The position numbers were made by a program, and so were the translations under genes. The notes below the pieces were generated by a model. It did no database searches, was not told where the DNA came from, and saw nothing but the letters and a program-made list of their open reading frames with translations. 64,000 nt of DNA, taken from NCBI GenBank assembly GCA_933207985.1, contig OW240914.1, positions 138,179,968 through 138,243,967 on the forward strand, given 5' to 3'. Source of the DNA: Pelobates cultripes (taxonomy: Eukaryota; Chordata; Amphibia; Anura; Pelobatidae). Positions 33,222 to 44,400 of the stretch are shown piece after piece. Position 1 is the stretch's first letter; each line of letters starts with the position of its first letter.

Positions 33222-33993
33222 GTGATGGAGCTCCTGTACTCCTATACCTCCACAAGGTCTGCTTCCTAGCTGCTTTCAGGGACACTGGAACGCTTCATCC
33301 CCAGTTGCCAAAGCTTGACTGGGGTTGCTGAGAACTTCTTCTATCCTGGTCCAGGCTTCAGCACCTGTGGCTCTCAGGCCTATCTATTTTTAGGATCCAG
33401 AGACCAAGTAATAAGCCAACAGGTCCAAAGATTTTGTTACTGGGATTTGCGAATAAAAAAAAAACAGAACACACAGTTCCAGGTAGAACTAACACCCTCA
33501 GCTTTATTTTTACTGAGGACTAACCCATATGTGCATTACATCAAACCTACAGTGACAAACTTAATCTAAAACAAGCAAATAAATATTATGGGGAAACATA
33601 TAGGAACTCATAATAACACAATAACATATTTATAGTGGGGGGGGGGGACAATAACTAACACAAAATATCTTCCCTACCTGCAGAATTCATAATATAAAAA
33701 TGTACCTGAATATGCAATTTAAAAATCCTTGCTATTCAGGTAGTGTATATAGCTGTTTCAAGATTCTCACAACCAACATATGTCGCTGTACAGGCTCCAC
33801 CGTCAAATCCATCTAGTTGATTGAGAGCATCAGCAGACGAGGAGAGCACACAAAACATTTAACAATAAACAATAACATTACACACCCTGCACCTATATTG
33901 GGCACAGGGTTGCTAAAACATAAGAATAATTTGGGAACTACATAAAGTGTCTATCTTCTGCTCACTGTGATGGTTACTACCGTCATATAACTT
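33213..33993. mobile_element. Unclassified 763-bp insertion in the minisatellite, 9-bp duplication
   Basis: 'atataactt' occurs at 33213-33221 and 33985-33993. Removing 33222-33984 restores a regular minisatellite unit, so this is an insertion. The segment begins (T)GTGATGGAGCTCC and ends CTACCGTC(A). It has no clear terminal inverted repeat and no long open frame. An AATAAA lies near 33578. The near-TG...CA ends suggest a solo LTR, but a 9-bp duplication is long for that. The class stays open. Confidence 0.6.
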
Positions 33994-35777
33994 CTCCCTA
34001 TAACCCCTGCTATTACTCTCTATAACCTCTCCCTATAACTCCTCCTATTACTCCATATAATCTATCTCTATAATCCCTCCTATTACTCCATATAAACTCT
34101 CCCTATAATCCCTCCTATTACTCCATATAGCCTCTCCCTATAGCTCCTCCTATTACTCCATATAACCTCTCCCTATAACCCCTCCTATTACTCCATATAA
34201 CCTCTCCCTATAACCCCTCCTATTACTCCATATAACCTCTCCTATTACTCCATATAACCTCTCCCTATAAACCCTCATATTACTCCATATAACCTCTCCC
34301 TAGAACTCCTCCTATTACTCAATATAACCTCTCCCTATAACCCCTCCTATTACTCCATATAACCTCTCTCTATAACCCCTCCTATTACTCCATATAGCCT
34401 CTCCCTATAACCCCTCCTATTACTCCATATAACCTCTCCCTATAACTCCTCCTATTACTCCATATAATCTATCTCTATAATCCCTCCTATTACTCCATAT
34501 AACCTCTCCCTATAATCCCTCCTATTACTCCATATAACCTCTCCCTATAACCCCTCCTATTACTCCATATAACCTCTCCCTATAACTCCTCCTATTACTC
34601 CATATAATCTATCTCTATAACCCCTCCTATTACTCCATATAACCTCTCCCTATAACCCCTCCTATTACTCCATATAACCTCTCCCTATAACCCCTCCTAT
34701 TACTCTATATAACCTCTCCCTATAACTCCTCCTATTACTCCATATAACCTCTCCCTATAACTCCTCCTATTACTCCATATAATCTATCTCTATAATCCCT
34801 CCTATTATTCCATATAACCTCTCTCTATAACTCCTCCTATTACTCCATATAACTCCACCTGTTACTCCATATAATCTATCTCTATAACCCCTCCTATTAC
34901 TCCATATAACCTCTCTCTATAACTCCTCCTATTACTCCATATAACTCCACCTGTTACTCCATATAACCTCTCTCTATAACCCCTCCTATTACTCCATATA
35001 ACCTCTCCCTATAACCCCTCCTATTACTCCATATAACCTCTCCCTATAACCCCTCCTATTACTCCATATAACCTCTCCTATTACTCCATATAACCTCTCC
35101 CTATAAACCCTCATATTACTCCATATAACCTCTCCCTATAACTCTTCCTATTACCTCCTATAACCTCTCCCTATAATCCCTCCTAATAGTCCATGTAACC
35201 TATCCATATAACCCATCCTATTATCTATATAACCTATTCCTATAAACCCTCCTATTACTCTCTATAACCTCACTATTACTCTCTATAACCCCTCCTATTA
35301 CTCCATATAACTTATCCTTTTAACTCCTCCTTTTACTTCATATAACTTCTCTCTATAATCCCTCCTATTACTCTAAGGAATATCTCCCTATAACTATTAT
35401 CATTACTCCATATCACTTCTCACTATTACCCCACCTATTAATTCATATAACCTCTCATATTACTCCATATAGCATCTCCTTATAATTCCTCCTATTACTC
35501 CATATAACCTCTCCCTATAACTCCTATTACTCCATAGAAAATCTCCCTATAACTCCTATTACTCCATGTAATATCTCCCTATAAACCCTCATATTACTCC
35601 ATATAACCTCTCCCTATAACTCCTCGTATTACTCCACATAACCTCTCTGTAACCTCTTCTATTACTTCATATAACCTCTCTCTATAACTCCTATTACTCC
35701 ATGGAAAATCTCCCTGTAACTCCTCCTATTACTACAAATAGCCTCTCCCTATAACTCCTCCTATTACTCCACATAAC
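33985..35777. repeat. 33-bp minisatellite, main block
   Basis: About 1.8 kb, some 50 or more units of the same 33-bp sequence. Higher-order variants include 'ataatctatctctataat' and a shortened unit. It shows no long open frame and is interrupted at 35777 by a hAT element. Confidence 0.93.
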
Positions 35778-37432
35778 TAGTGATGTCGCGAACATAAAAT
35801 TTTCGGTTCGCGAATGGCGAAAGCGAACTTCCGCAAAATGTTCGCGAACGGGCGAACCGGGCGAACCGCCATAGACTTCAATAGGCAGGCAAATTTTAAA
35901 ACCCACAGGGACTCTTTCTGGCCACAATAGTGATGGAAAAGTTGTTTCAAGGGGACTAACACCTGGACTGTGGCATGCCAGAGGGGGATCCATGGCAAAA
36001 CTCCTATGGAAAATTACATAGTTGATGCAGAGTCTGGTTTTAATCCATAAAGGGCATAAATCACCTAACATTCCTAAATTGTTTGGAATAATGTGCTTTA
36101 AAACATCAGGTATGATGTTAGAGTTGATTGTAGGTAGTTATTATTAAATTTCGCTACTATTGCGCAAACAACAAATCTCTAAACAGAGGCGTGCTCTCTA
36201 ATTAGGGCGTGTTTAGGCGCCGCCTAAGGCCTCGCTGGTTGGTGCCTCGGCCGCTAATCTACCTAATTAGAGATGCCAGCTTGTTTATGTGCGTTAAACG
36301 GGGAGTTTGGTCTGTCACTGTGAAGGGCATAACTTTTTACACTACTGGGTAGGCCTCTGAAATCTATTAATTGAAGGAAACTGACTGCTATTATATTACA
36401 GTCAAAAAGTTTTTGTTTTTTTAAATGCAAGCTAATAGACACCAGTGAGTGAGTGTGGCAATTGGGCAGGCCCTGAAACGCACACTTCAGGAAGGAAAAC
36501 TGACTGCTATTATATTACAGTCAAAAGTTTAGTGTTTTTGCAAGCTATTGGGACACCAGTGAGTGAGTGGTGGCACTGGGCAGGCCCTGAAACGCACACT
36601 CATGAAGGAAACTGACTGCTATTATATTACAGTCAAAAAGTTTAGTTTTTTTTTTAAATGCAAGCTATTGGGACACCAGTGAGTGAGTGGTGGCACTGGG
36701 CAGGCCCTGAAACGCACACTCGTGAAGGAAACTGACTGCTATTATATTACAGTCAAAAAGTTTTGTTTTTTTTAAATACAAGATATTGGGACACCAGTGA
36801 GTGAGTGGTGGCACTGGGCAGGGCCTGAAACGCACACTCGTGAAGGAAACTGACTACTATTATATTACAGTCCAAAAAGTTTTGTTATTTTTAAATACAA
36901 GCTATTGTGACACCAGTGAGTGAGTGGTGGCACTGGGCAATTGGGCACAGTATATGCTGTGAGCCTGACACACAGGCTGGCAGGCAGGCAACTGCAATTA
37001 CATTACACAGAAAAAAAAGCAGACTGATGTTCTAGCCCTAAAAAGGGCTTTTTGGGGTGCTGTCCTTACAGCAGAGATCAGATGAGTCCTTCAGGACTGT
37101 AGTGGACACTGAATACACTAGCCTAGCTATCAATTTCCCTATCAAATCAGCAGCAGCTACACTGTCCCTCCTCTAACTAAGAATGCATCTTCACAATGAA
37201 TGTAAAATGGATGCTGTCCAGGAGGTGGGAGGGTCTGGGAGGGAGGGTCTGCTGCTGATTGGCTGGAAGGTGTCTGCTGACTGTGAGGTACAGGGTCAAA
37301 GTTTACTCAATGATGACGAATAGGGGGTGGACCGAACAGCGCATATGTTCGCCATCCGTGGCGAACGCGAACAAGCGATGTTCGCCAGGAACTATTCGCC
37401 AGCGAACCGTTCGGGACATCACTACACATAAC
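35770..37432. mobile_element. hAT element, 1647 bp, non-autonomous, perfect 8-bp duplication
   Basis: 'cacataac' at 35770-35777 and 37425-37432 encloses 35778-37424. The ends are TAGTGATGTCGCGAAC and inverted TAGTGATGTCCCGAAC. Both subterminal regions are crowded with 'cgcgaa' and 'gcgaac' motifs, as expected for hAT transposase binding sites. The middle holds a 118-bp tandem repeat. No transposase is present. The right 230 bp match the palindromic MITE at 30667-30988. Confidence 0.92.
36371..36960. repeat. About 118-bp tandem repeat inside the hAT element
   Basis: The landmark 'gaaggaaactgactgctatt' starts at about 36373, 36491, 36604, 36724 and 36842, giving five units of 113-120 bp. Each contains 'caccagtgagtgagtg' and 'gccctgaaacgcacact'. 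Confidence 0.92.
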
Positions 37433-37710
37433 CTCTCTGTAACCTCTTCTATTACTTCATGTAACCTCTCTCTATAACTCCTATTACTCCATGGAAAATC
37501 TACCTATAACTCCTCCTATTACTCCAAATAACCTCTCCCTATAACTCCTCCTATTACTGCCCATAACCTCTCTGTAACCTCTTCTATTACTTCATATAAC
37601 CTCTCTCTATAACTCCTATTACTCCATAGAAAATCTCCCTATAACTCCTCCTATTACTCCAAATAACCTCTCCCTATAACTCCTCCTATTACTTCGTATA
37701 GTTTATCCGT
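37425..37710. repeat. 33-bp minisatellite, right block
   Basis: About eight units continue the array after the hAT insertion, with a variant order ('aacctctctgtaacctcttc') that also occurs just left of the insertion. Confidence 0.9.
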
Positions 37711-38176
37711 ACATCCCAATTCATGCTGTAAAACCTCAGTGCACTTGTTATGAATAGTAGCATTTATTTAACTACAATATGGTTAAATGGTAATAAACAT
37801 AACAATAATATAAATGCTTTGTATCGTAATTATTGTTTTTGATATCTCTGCCTTTTAAATTACCTTTGGAAGGCAGACACTGGCAGGATTCAGTGAAGTT
37901 TCATTTATGTTTAGAACAATGGCACGCAGTGCACTTAGATTATAATTAAAAGAGTATATTTTCTTACTGAGCAAAAAGAACTTGGTATACTTTATAACCT
38001 TCAAACCTATTTTTGTAATAGTTTATGACATATCCTGTTAAGCGAACATACTTTTTCTGAATATAAATGTTGATTGACCTCATCTCTGGAAGTGAGTGGG
38101 AATCTACTGTCTGATACGGTAGAATCTTATGGGGTTATTCACACACAGGAAATTACAGAGGATTGGCAAATAAATG
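37711..38176. other. No recognised feature
   Basis: AT-rich unique DNA. Confidence 0.4.
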
Positions 38177-38627
38177 TTAAAGGGACACTATACTCACCAG
38201 AACAACTATACGTTAATGCTGTTGTTCTGGTAAATATTGTCAGTCCCTGCTGGCTTTTTGCAGTAAACGCTGCCTTTTAATAGAAAAGACAGTGCTTACA
38301 TTACAGCCTAAGGACACCTTCAGTTCCAACTCCTCAGATGGTCACTGGAGGTGTTTACTGTGTCAGTGCGGAGATGCTTATTGGCCAGATTGGTGTTTGG
38401 CTCCACCCTCGGCCAGCCTCCTAGAAAATCTCAGCCAACCCAATGCTTTCCCTATGTCAACCAAAGAGGCAAATCGGAGGTGGGGCCAGTTTTGGCAGAC
38501 TTCAAATAAGGTTAGCTTTAACCCCTTCTAGGGGGACTAAGGGAGGGCAAGCCACCTAAATGGTGGTCTTAACACTATATGGTCAGGAATACATGTTTGT
38601 GTTTCTGACCCAATAGTGTTCCTTTAA
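38177..38627 (+). mobile_element. T2/Kolobok-type MITE
   Basis: It runs from TTAAAGGGACACTATACTCA to an inverted end 'aatagtgttcctttaa', with TTAA at both ends. It is the same subfamily as 54451-55023 and 6310-6620 ('caggaatacatgtttgtgt' near the right end). Confidence 0.85.
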
Positions 38628-39179
38628 GTGATAAGAGCCAAACTGGAAAGAAGTAGTTGTGTTGGAAAAAGTTTGCAAATCAGTTATAATGGTCTAAGTT
38701 TTGTAATATCCTTGACAATTTTCCAAAATTAATGGTTTAGTGAATATCTCCATCAATGTGGTGAAATGGATTCTTAAAACCCACTCATGGCTACTTACTA
38801 AAGCGATTACTCTAATTGAATTTCAACATGTAGGCCAAAATAGTAATTAGAAACATTCTCCAACTCTGTTTTAAGTTTAGCTATGTTGTCCTTAAATTTT
38901 AAATTCACTTTGAATTCCCAGCAACAGATCATCAAAGATTGTTATTTCTATATTAATTTTAGTGCAAGAAAAATAAATAAATGAATGAATAAACATCACC
39001 ACACACTAACTGTGTATTAAAAACCAAACAAAAAGGTGAATGAATATCCTTATTATGCTGATTGGCTGGAATGTGTGTGAATATAATTACCAATGTGAAT
39101 ACCGCACTCGCCTGGATCTCAAGGTGACACCGGGCCTGAGGTTGGACAATCCTCACAATGTGATTTGCAAAAAAGTAAT
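38628..39179. other. No recognised gene
   Basis: Unique-looking DNA with one phrase of the small fold-back repeat near 38890. Confidence 0.4.
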
Positions 39180-39355
39180 GATGGTCCAGGCACTAAAGTT
39201 CAATCCAGTGGGCAGATTTATTGGAGCAAAAAGAAACAACGTTTCGGCCGACAACAGCTTGACAAAGGCCCTGTTGTGGGCCGAAACATTGTTTCTATTT
39301 TGCTCCAATAAATCTGCCACTGGATTGAATTTGAGTGCCTGGACCATCGTTACTT
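39180..39355 (+). repeat. Fold-back with decayed hammerhead-ribozyme-like core
   Basis: The arms 'atggtccaggcactaaagtt' and its inverted partner fold the whole segment back. In the centre 'ttgacaaaggccctgttgtg' followed by 'ggccgaaac' has the order of a hammerhead core: CUGANGA, a GC stem II (GGCCC/GGGCC), then GAAA. Two of the seven conserved bases are changed, C to T and G to A. Penelope-like elements of vertebrates carry such motifs. A poorer relative lies at about 55150-55260. The ribozyme is almost certainly inactive. Confidence 0.45.
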
Positions 39356-39689
39356 AGTCTGTGAATAACCTATACTGTTAGGAATAAATCAGTTATTACA
39401 TTTAAGGATGGAGGCAATTGTCCATGTTCCAAAACAAAACAAAACCTTGACTTAGAGCTGTAGGATTGTTCCGCCATAATGTAAGGGTTTTTCTTCAGTT
39501 GCTCCATACATATTATACATTATGTGTAAATAAAACGTTTTTTTAAAACCCAAATATTTTTATACTTTTGCTTATAATAAGTTTTACATGTCTACTGCAA
39601 CTAATTAAAAAGAACTCGAAAGAGATTCAAATATCAGTCTGGATATTTAAATGCCTAACATGTTTAGGATCTAACTTTATTTTTGACAG

Positions 39690-40127
39690 TTAAAGGACCA
39701 CTATAGGCACCCAGACCACTTCAGCTTTTTTCTATAAACATAGCAGTTTCAGAGAAACTGCTATGTTTATAATAGGGTTAATCCAGCCTCTAGTGGCTGT
39801 CTCATTGACAGCCGCTAGAGGCGCTTCCGCGCTTCTCACTGTGATTTTCACAGTGAGAAGACGCCAGCGTCCATAGGAAAGCATTAATAGTGCTTTCCTA
39901 TGGACTGGCTGAATGGGCGCGCGGCTCCTGCCACGCATGCGCATTCAGCTGAGGAGGAAGAGAGGAGGAGGAGAGTCCCCTGCCCGGCGCTGGAGAAAGA
40001 GGTAAGTTTAACCCCTTCCACCCACTAGAGCCCGGTGGGAGGGGGACCCAGAGGGTGGGGGCACCCTCAGAGCACTATAGTGCCAGGAAAACAAGTATGT
40101 TTTCCTGGCACTATAGTGGTCCTTTAA
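39690..40127 (+). mobile_element. T2/Kolobok-type MITE
   Basis: It has TTAAAGGACCACTATAGGCA at the left, inverted terminus ending at 40127, and TTAA at both ends. It is the same subfamily as 22611-23112. Its right TTAA (40124-40127) is also the left TTAA of the next element. Confidence 0.88.
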
Positions 40128-42246
40128 CCCCTTCGCGACCGAGGACGGTTCAGGACCGTCATCGGCATTTTTGCCTTGCCGACCGATGACGGTCCTGAAC
40201 CGTCCTAACGGTCAGAGGTACTTACCTGATCGGCGTCGTTCCCCCGGCGGCGATCAGCGTGGCTCCGGTTGTGGGGAGACTGCCTGCAGCCCAGACAGTC
40301 TCCCCACACTGAATTAGGACCCCTGTGGCCATGTGATCGCTTAACACAGCGATCACATGATCACAATAGGTGTTCATGTGTCTGCCTGCAGGGGGACTGC
40401 CTGTGCTGACAGGCAGTCTCCCTGCTAGTGTAAAATCAAAAAAATAAAAATAAAGTTAACATTAATTAAAAATAAAAAAAATTATATATGTGTATATAAA
40501 TATGATATATAGACATATATTATATCTATATAATATATGTCTATATATCATATATATATAATGTCATACTAAGTGTATTTTTATATTAATATGTACTTAT
40601 ATTAATATAAAAATACACTTATAATTAAATTACACACGTATATATATAATAACTATATATATTGTATATATATATTTTTATTATAAAATATAAATAATAA
40701 GTAATTTAAATTAAATAATTTTTTTTAGATAATAATAAAAAATTTAAAAAAAATTATATATCTATATGAAATTTTATTCTAACTGTATTTTAAAATTAAT
40801 ATATATATATTTATATCAAAATACACTTAGAATGAATTTGTATATATATCTATGTATATAAAAATAAATAAAAATAATACGAAATATACATATGTCCATA
40901 TACAAAATTACATAAATAATTATATAAATATACACGTAGACTTCAAATATATAAATATGCATATATATTTAAATTCTACGTGCGTATTTATGTAATATTT
41001 TTACATAATTCAGTAATTTTATTGATTGCAATTTGAGGGACCTGCCTGCCAACCCAGGCTGAAATTCCAGAGAATTTAATTTGCTAGCACTGTATTTTAC
41101 CCTGTAACGTTCTACGACACCCTAAAACCTGTACATGGGGGGTACTGTTTTACTCGGGAGACTTCGCTGAACACAAATATTAGTGATTCAAAACAGTAAA
41201 ACATATCACAGTGATGATATTGTCAGTGAAAATGACTTTTTTTGCATTTTTCACACACAAACAGCACTTTTACTAATGATATAATTGTTGTGATACGTTT
41301 TCCAGTTTTTAAACACTAATATTTGTGTTCAGCGATGTCTCCCGAGTAAAACAGTACCCCCCATGTACAGGTTTTATAGCATTTTTGAAAGTTACAAGGT
41401 CAAATATATGGGTCAAATATTTTTACATTGAAAATGGCCAGGTTGGTTACGTTGCCTTTGAGAGCGTATGGTAGCCCAGGAATGAGAATTACCCCCATGA
41501 TGGCATACCATTTGCAAAAGAAGACAACCCAAGGTATTGCAAATGGGGTATGTCCAGTCTTTTTTAGTAACCACTTGGTCACAAACACTGGCCAAAATTA
41601 GCGTTCAATTTAGTTTTTTTACTTTTTTCACACACAAACAAATATGAATGCTTACTTTGGCCAGTGTTTTCGACTAAGTGGCTACTAAAAAAGACTGGAC
41701 ATACCCCATATTGAATACCCTGGGTTGTCTACTTTAAAAAAAATATGTACATGTGGGGTGTTATTTAGAGATTTATGACAGATAATAGTGTTACAATGTC
41801 ACTATTGATAAATTTTAAAAATGTATGTTTTGAAAACACAATATCCTACTTGTACCTATAGCCCTATAACATGCAAAAAAAAAGCACGTAAACACTGGGT
41901 ATTTTTAAACTCAGGACAAAATTTTGAATCTAGTTAGCAGTTTTTTTCATTCGCTTTTGTAGATGAGTAAAAGATTTTTCAAGTAAAAGTAAAAAAACAT
42001 GTATTTTTTTCAATTTTTCATCATATTATTTTATTTTTTTTTAAATTAAAATACATGAGTTTATATAAATAATGGTATGTAAAGAAAGCCCCTTTTGTCC
42101 TGAAAAAAACAATATATAATTTGTATGGGAACAGTAAATGAGAAAGCGGAAAATTACAGCCAAACACAAATACCACAAAAGTGTAAAAATATGCCTGGTC
42201 GCAAATGTACAACATCGCAAAAAAGGTCCAGTCCTTAAGGGGTTAA
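40124..42246. mobile_element. TTAA-specific non-autonomous element (piggyBac-like), rich in hairpins
   Basis: The ends are TTAACCCCTTCGCGACC and, inverted, TTAACCCCTTAAGGACTGG. The body is a chain of inverted repeats: 40142-40163 with 40184-40205, about 40499-40556, about 40569-40622, about 41124-41190 with 41314-41377, and about 41548-41594 with 41659-41707. A long AT-only stretch (40440-41010) lies between. No transposase is present. The CCCCTT/TTAA ends point to piggyBac, though I cannot exclude another TTAA-specific superfamily. Confidence 0.7.
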
Positions 42247-42330
42247 TGCTAACCCCATACCAGTCGTAATTCACAAATGGAGGATACTGCACTTACACTC
42301 GGGAATTTAGGTTGGGGTGTATGTCACCAC

Positions 42331-43469
42331 CGTATGATCACCTTGAGGTCAAAAGTAGATTATTGTGTGAATTTTAGGGAACTGCAATAATAATTTAATA
42401 AATAAAACAGTTAGCCAGAAATTCAAAGATGACAATTTGTCATCAGTTAACACTATTTGGTCCAGTATTGATTTACACCTTACTGCATTTAGTTATTGCC
42501 ACTGTCAGTTTAGGTGATAAAAGGACAATGTTTGGGAGTTGCTAGGATGATATTAAGACACTCCACTGCCCGAATACAAATAAATAAAAATCACTGTTTA
42601 GTAGATATACTCCAAATGACAGCATGCATGCTTTTAAAGGGACACTGTAGGCACCCAGACCACTTCAACTTAAATGTAAGTAACTTACATTTTATATGAA
42701 TGTATGTTACTTGATTGTTGTAAGTGTTGCAAATGCTTACAGCTGAATCCTGGCTATGTTTGTATACTTTTAATTTAAAATTGTATACAGTGTAACGTTC
42801 TTCATTCTTCCACTGGGTAAGTATATTAGTTCTTAGGCAATACTGTACTTCGGCACTTCGGCGCTTCGGCGCTTTGGAACTTCGGCACCTCGGAAATTTG
42901 GTAATTTCGGAACTTCGGGAATACCGAAGTACCCGAATGTCCGAATTGCCCAAAATTCACATTCGGACCAAAACGAATTGCACATGTCTAAGAAAGATCA
43001 TTCTTTGATTTTTTTTTATATCTTAGATCACTTCCCACTGGTTTACTTTGCCATGTGTGGCACTCTTGACAAGTAGTTTTTGGTAAGGTTATTAAAATGT
43101 CACTACTAGAAAAGTAAGGTAAAGATCTAAAAGTGGAGTAGTCACAGTCACCCCTGAAACAAACAGAATCAGCAGTAACATTCATTTGGTTTCCATGGTG
43201 ATAGCTCCATATTTAGAACTTGGAACCTATCTATAAGAACAGGTTCCTAGATCTCACCAATTAAAGACGATTAACTAGAGGACATCCCTTCTTTTCTGTC
43301 TTTAATATTTGCTTGCTGGAATACCCAAGAGGTATATCTCACGAGAGGGCAATAAGACTTGGGGAAAGTTTAAAGAGTGGTGATAAATTAGAGAAAAGTT
43401 TCTCTGGAGAATATGTTCAATTATGACATGACTTTATATTTTTAAGATATTATTAGTTTTACAGAATAA
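42331..43469. other. Unique DNA with repeat pieces
   Basis: At 42633-42680 there is one T2 terminus (taaagggacactgtaggcac). At about 42835-42990 there is a cluster of 'cttcgg' motifs followed by 'cgaatgtccgaattg', which looks like the end of an element with short internal repeats. Nothing else is recognised. Confidence 0.4.
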
Positions 43470-43745
43470 CAAAGCCAACTGGACCTTTTAAACCCGGAAA
43501 CCCATGACGGTTCAAGAGAAACCACAAAAAGCAGAGAACAATATTCGCCAAAACGCAGTGATATCAATGATGCTTTCTTCCAAGAAAAAGAGCTTGCAGG
43601 TTTCACTGCTCCAAAGAGTGAAACTCTAACCCACAAACATTCTAAATATTTGGGCAAAGTCCCAAACAGGCAAAAATCCAAGAAGAAATGCCACAGAGGA
43701 CAGCATTATTCATCTGATAGCCAGGCGTGTGATATTTGGGGTTAA
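43470..43745 (+). pseudogene. Unrecognised 91-codon open segment, possibly gag-like
   Basis: The frame is open between an in-frame stop (43467-43469) and the stop at 43743-43745. It has no initiator Met near the start. The translation contains SPKRSDINDAFFQEKELAGF and KVPNRQKSKKKCHRG, a basic, Ser-rich tail like those of retroelement gag proteins. I do not recognise a domain. It could be a retroelement fragment, an exon with a poor acceptor, or chance. Confidence 0.25.
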
Positions 43746-44148
43746 AGTTGCCCACTTAACCTCTTGATATTAGTATTGGCTACAACGCATGCAAATATAA
43801 TGTAATGCTTATTGGACATGGTTAATAGCATACTCATTCTCTCTTGACCATTCTTTTCTCACTAGACACTGTTTTCCTTTACATATATTGCAAATGTACT
43901 GCTTTTGACCCTTACTCTCTGTTCTCTCTTTATCTCTATTTTTTCTCAATATACCTTTTTATGCCCCTACACACCATGCCATGGGTGGGTACACATTTAT
44001 TAAATGTCAAGCATGATAACATTATATAATAGTGATGGGAGGGTCTTGGCATTGATCATTATCCCCATACCCTCACTCGTGGGTATCAGTGGTGGCTAAA
44101 TGTTAATAATGGAGGATGGATGTGAGATGTCCATCACCTGGCACCATT
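43746..44148. other. No recognised feature
   Basis: AT-rich DNA with no informative open frame or repeat. Confidence 0.4.
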
Positions 44149-44400
44149 AAAGGGATTCTCCAGTGCCAGGAAAACAAACCCATTTTACTGGAACTAGAGA
44201 ATCCTGGAGTGCTCCCGGCTCCCCCATACCATGTCGTTAAACCCCTTCAGCTACTTACCTGAATCAAGCACCGACGTCAGCCAGTGGGGGATACCTAATG
44301 CGCATGCTAATGGCTGCTTGCGCATTAAACCTCCCCATAGGAAATCATTATTTAATGCTTTCCTATGGGGAAAATCTGATGCTGGAGGTCCATGAGGTGA
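44149..44400 (+). repeat. T2-like MITE, one end clear
   Basis: It begins TTAAAGGGATTCTCCAGTGC with an internal palindrome 'gccaggaaaacaaac' style shared with 22611 and 39690. The right end is not clear. Confidence 0.5.

Larger units (their letters stand above)
39405..42330. repeat. Interspersed repeat family B, copy 1, interrupted
   Basis: 39405-39693 matches 53288-53527 plus 53604-53640. The sequence resumes at 42243 with 'ttaatgctaaccccatacca', which in copy 2 follows 'tttgacag' directly. Two TTAA elements therefore entered this copy at one site. Beyond 42262 'gtcgtaattcacaaatggag' also matches a piece at 55041-55080. Confidence 0.75.

Noticed and set aside
32885..35777. Centromeric satellite
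   Set aside because: The unit is only 33 bp, the array is short (about 2.4 kb in total) and lies among ordinary interspersed repeats, so a local minisatellite is the simpler reading.
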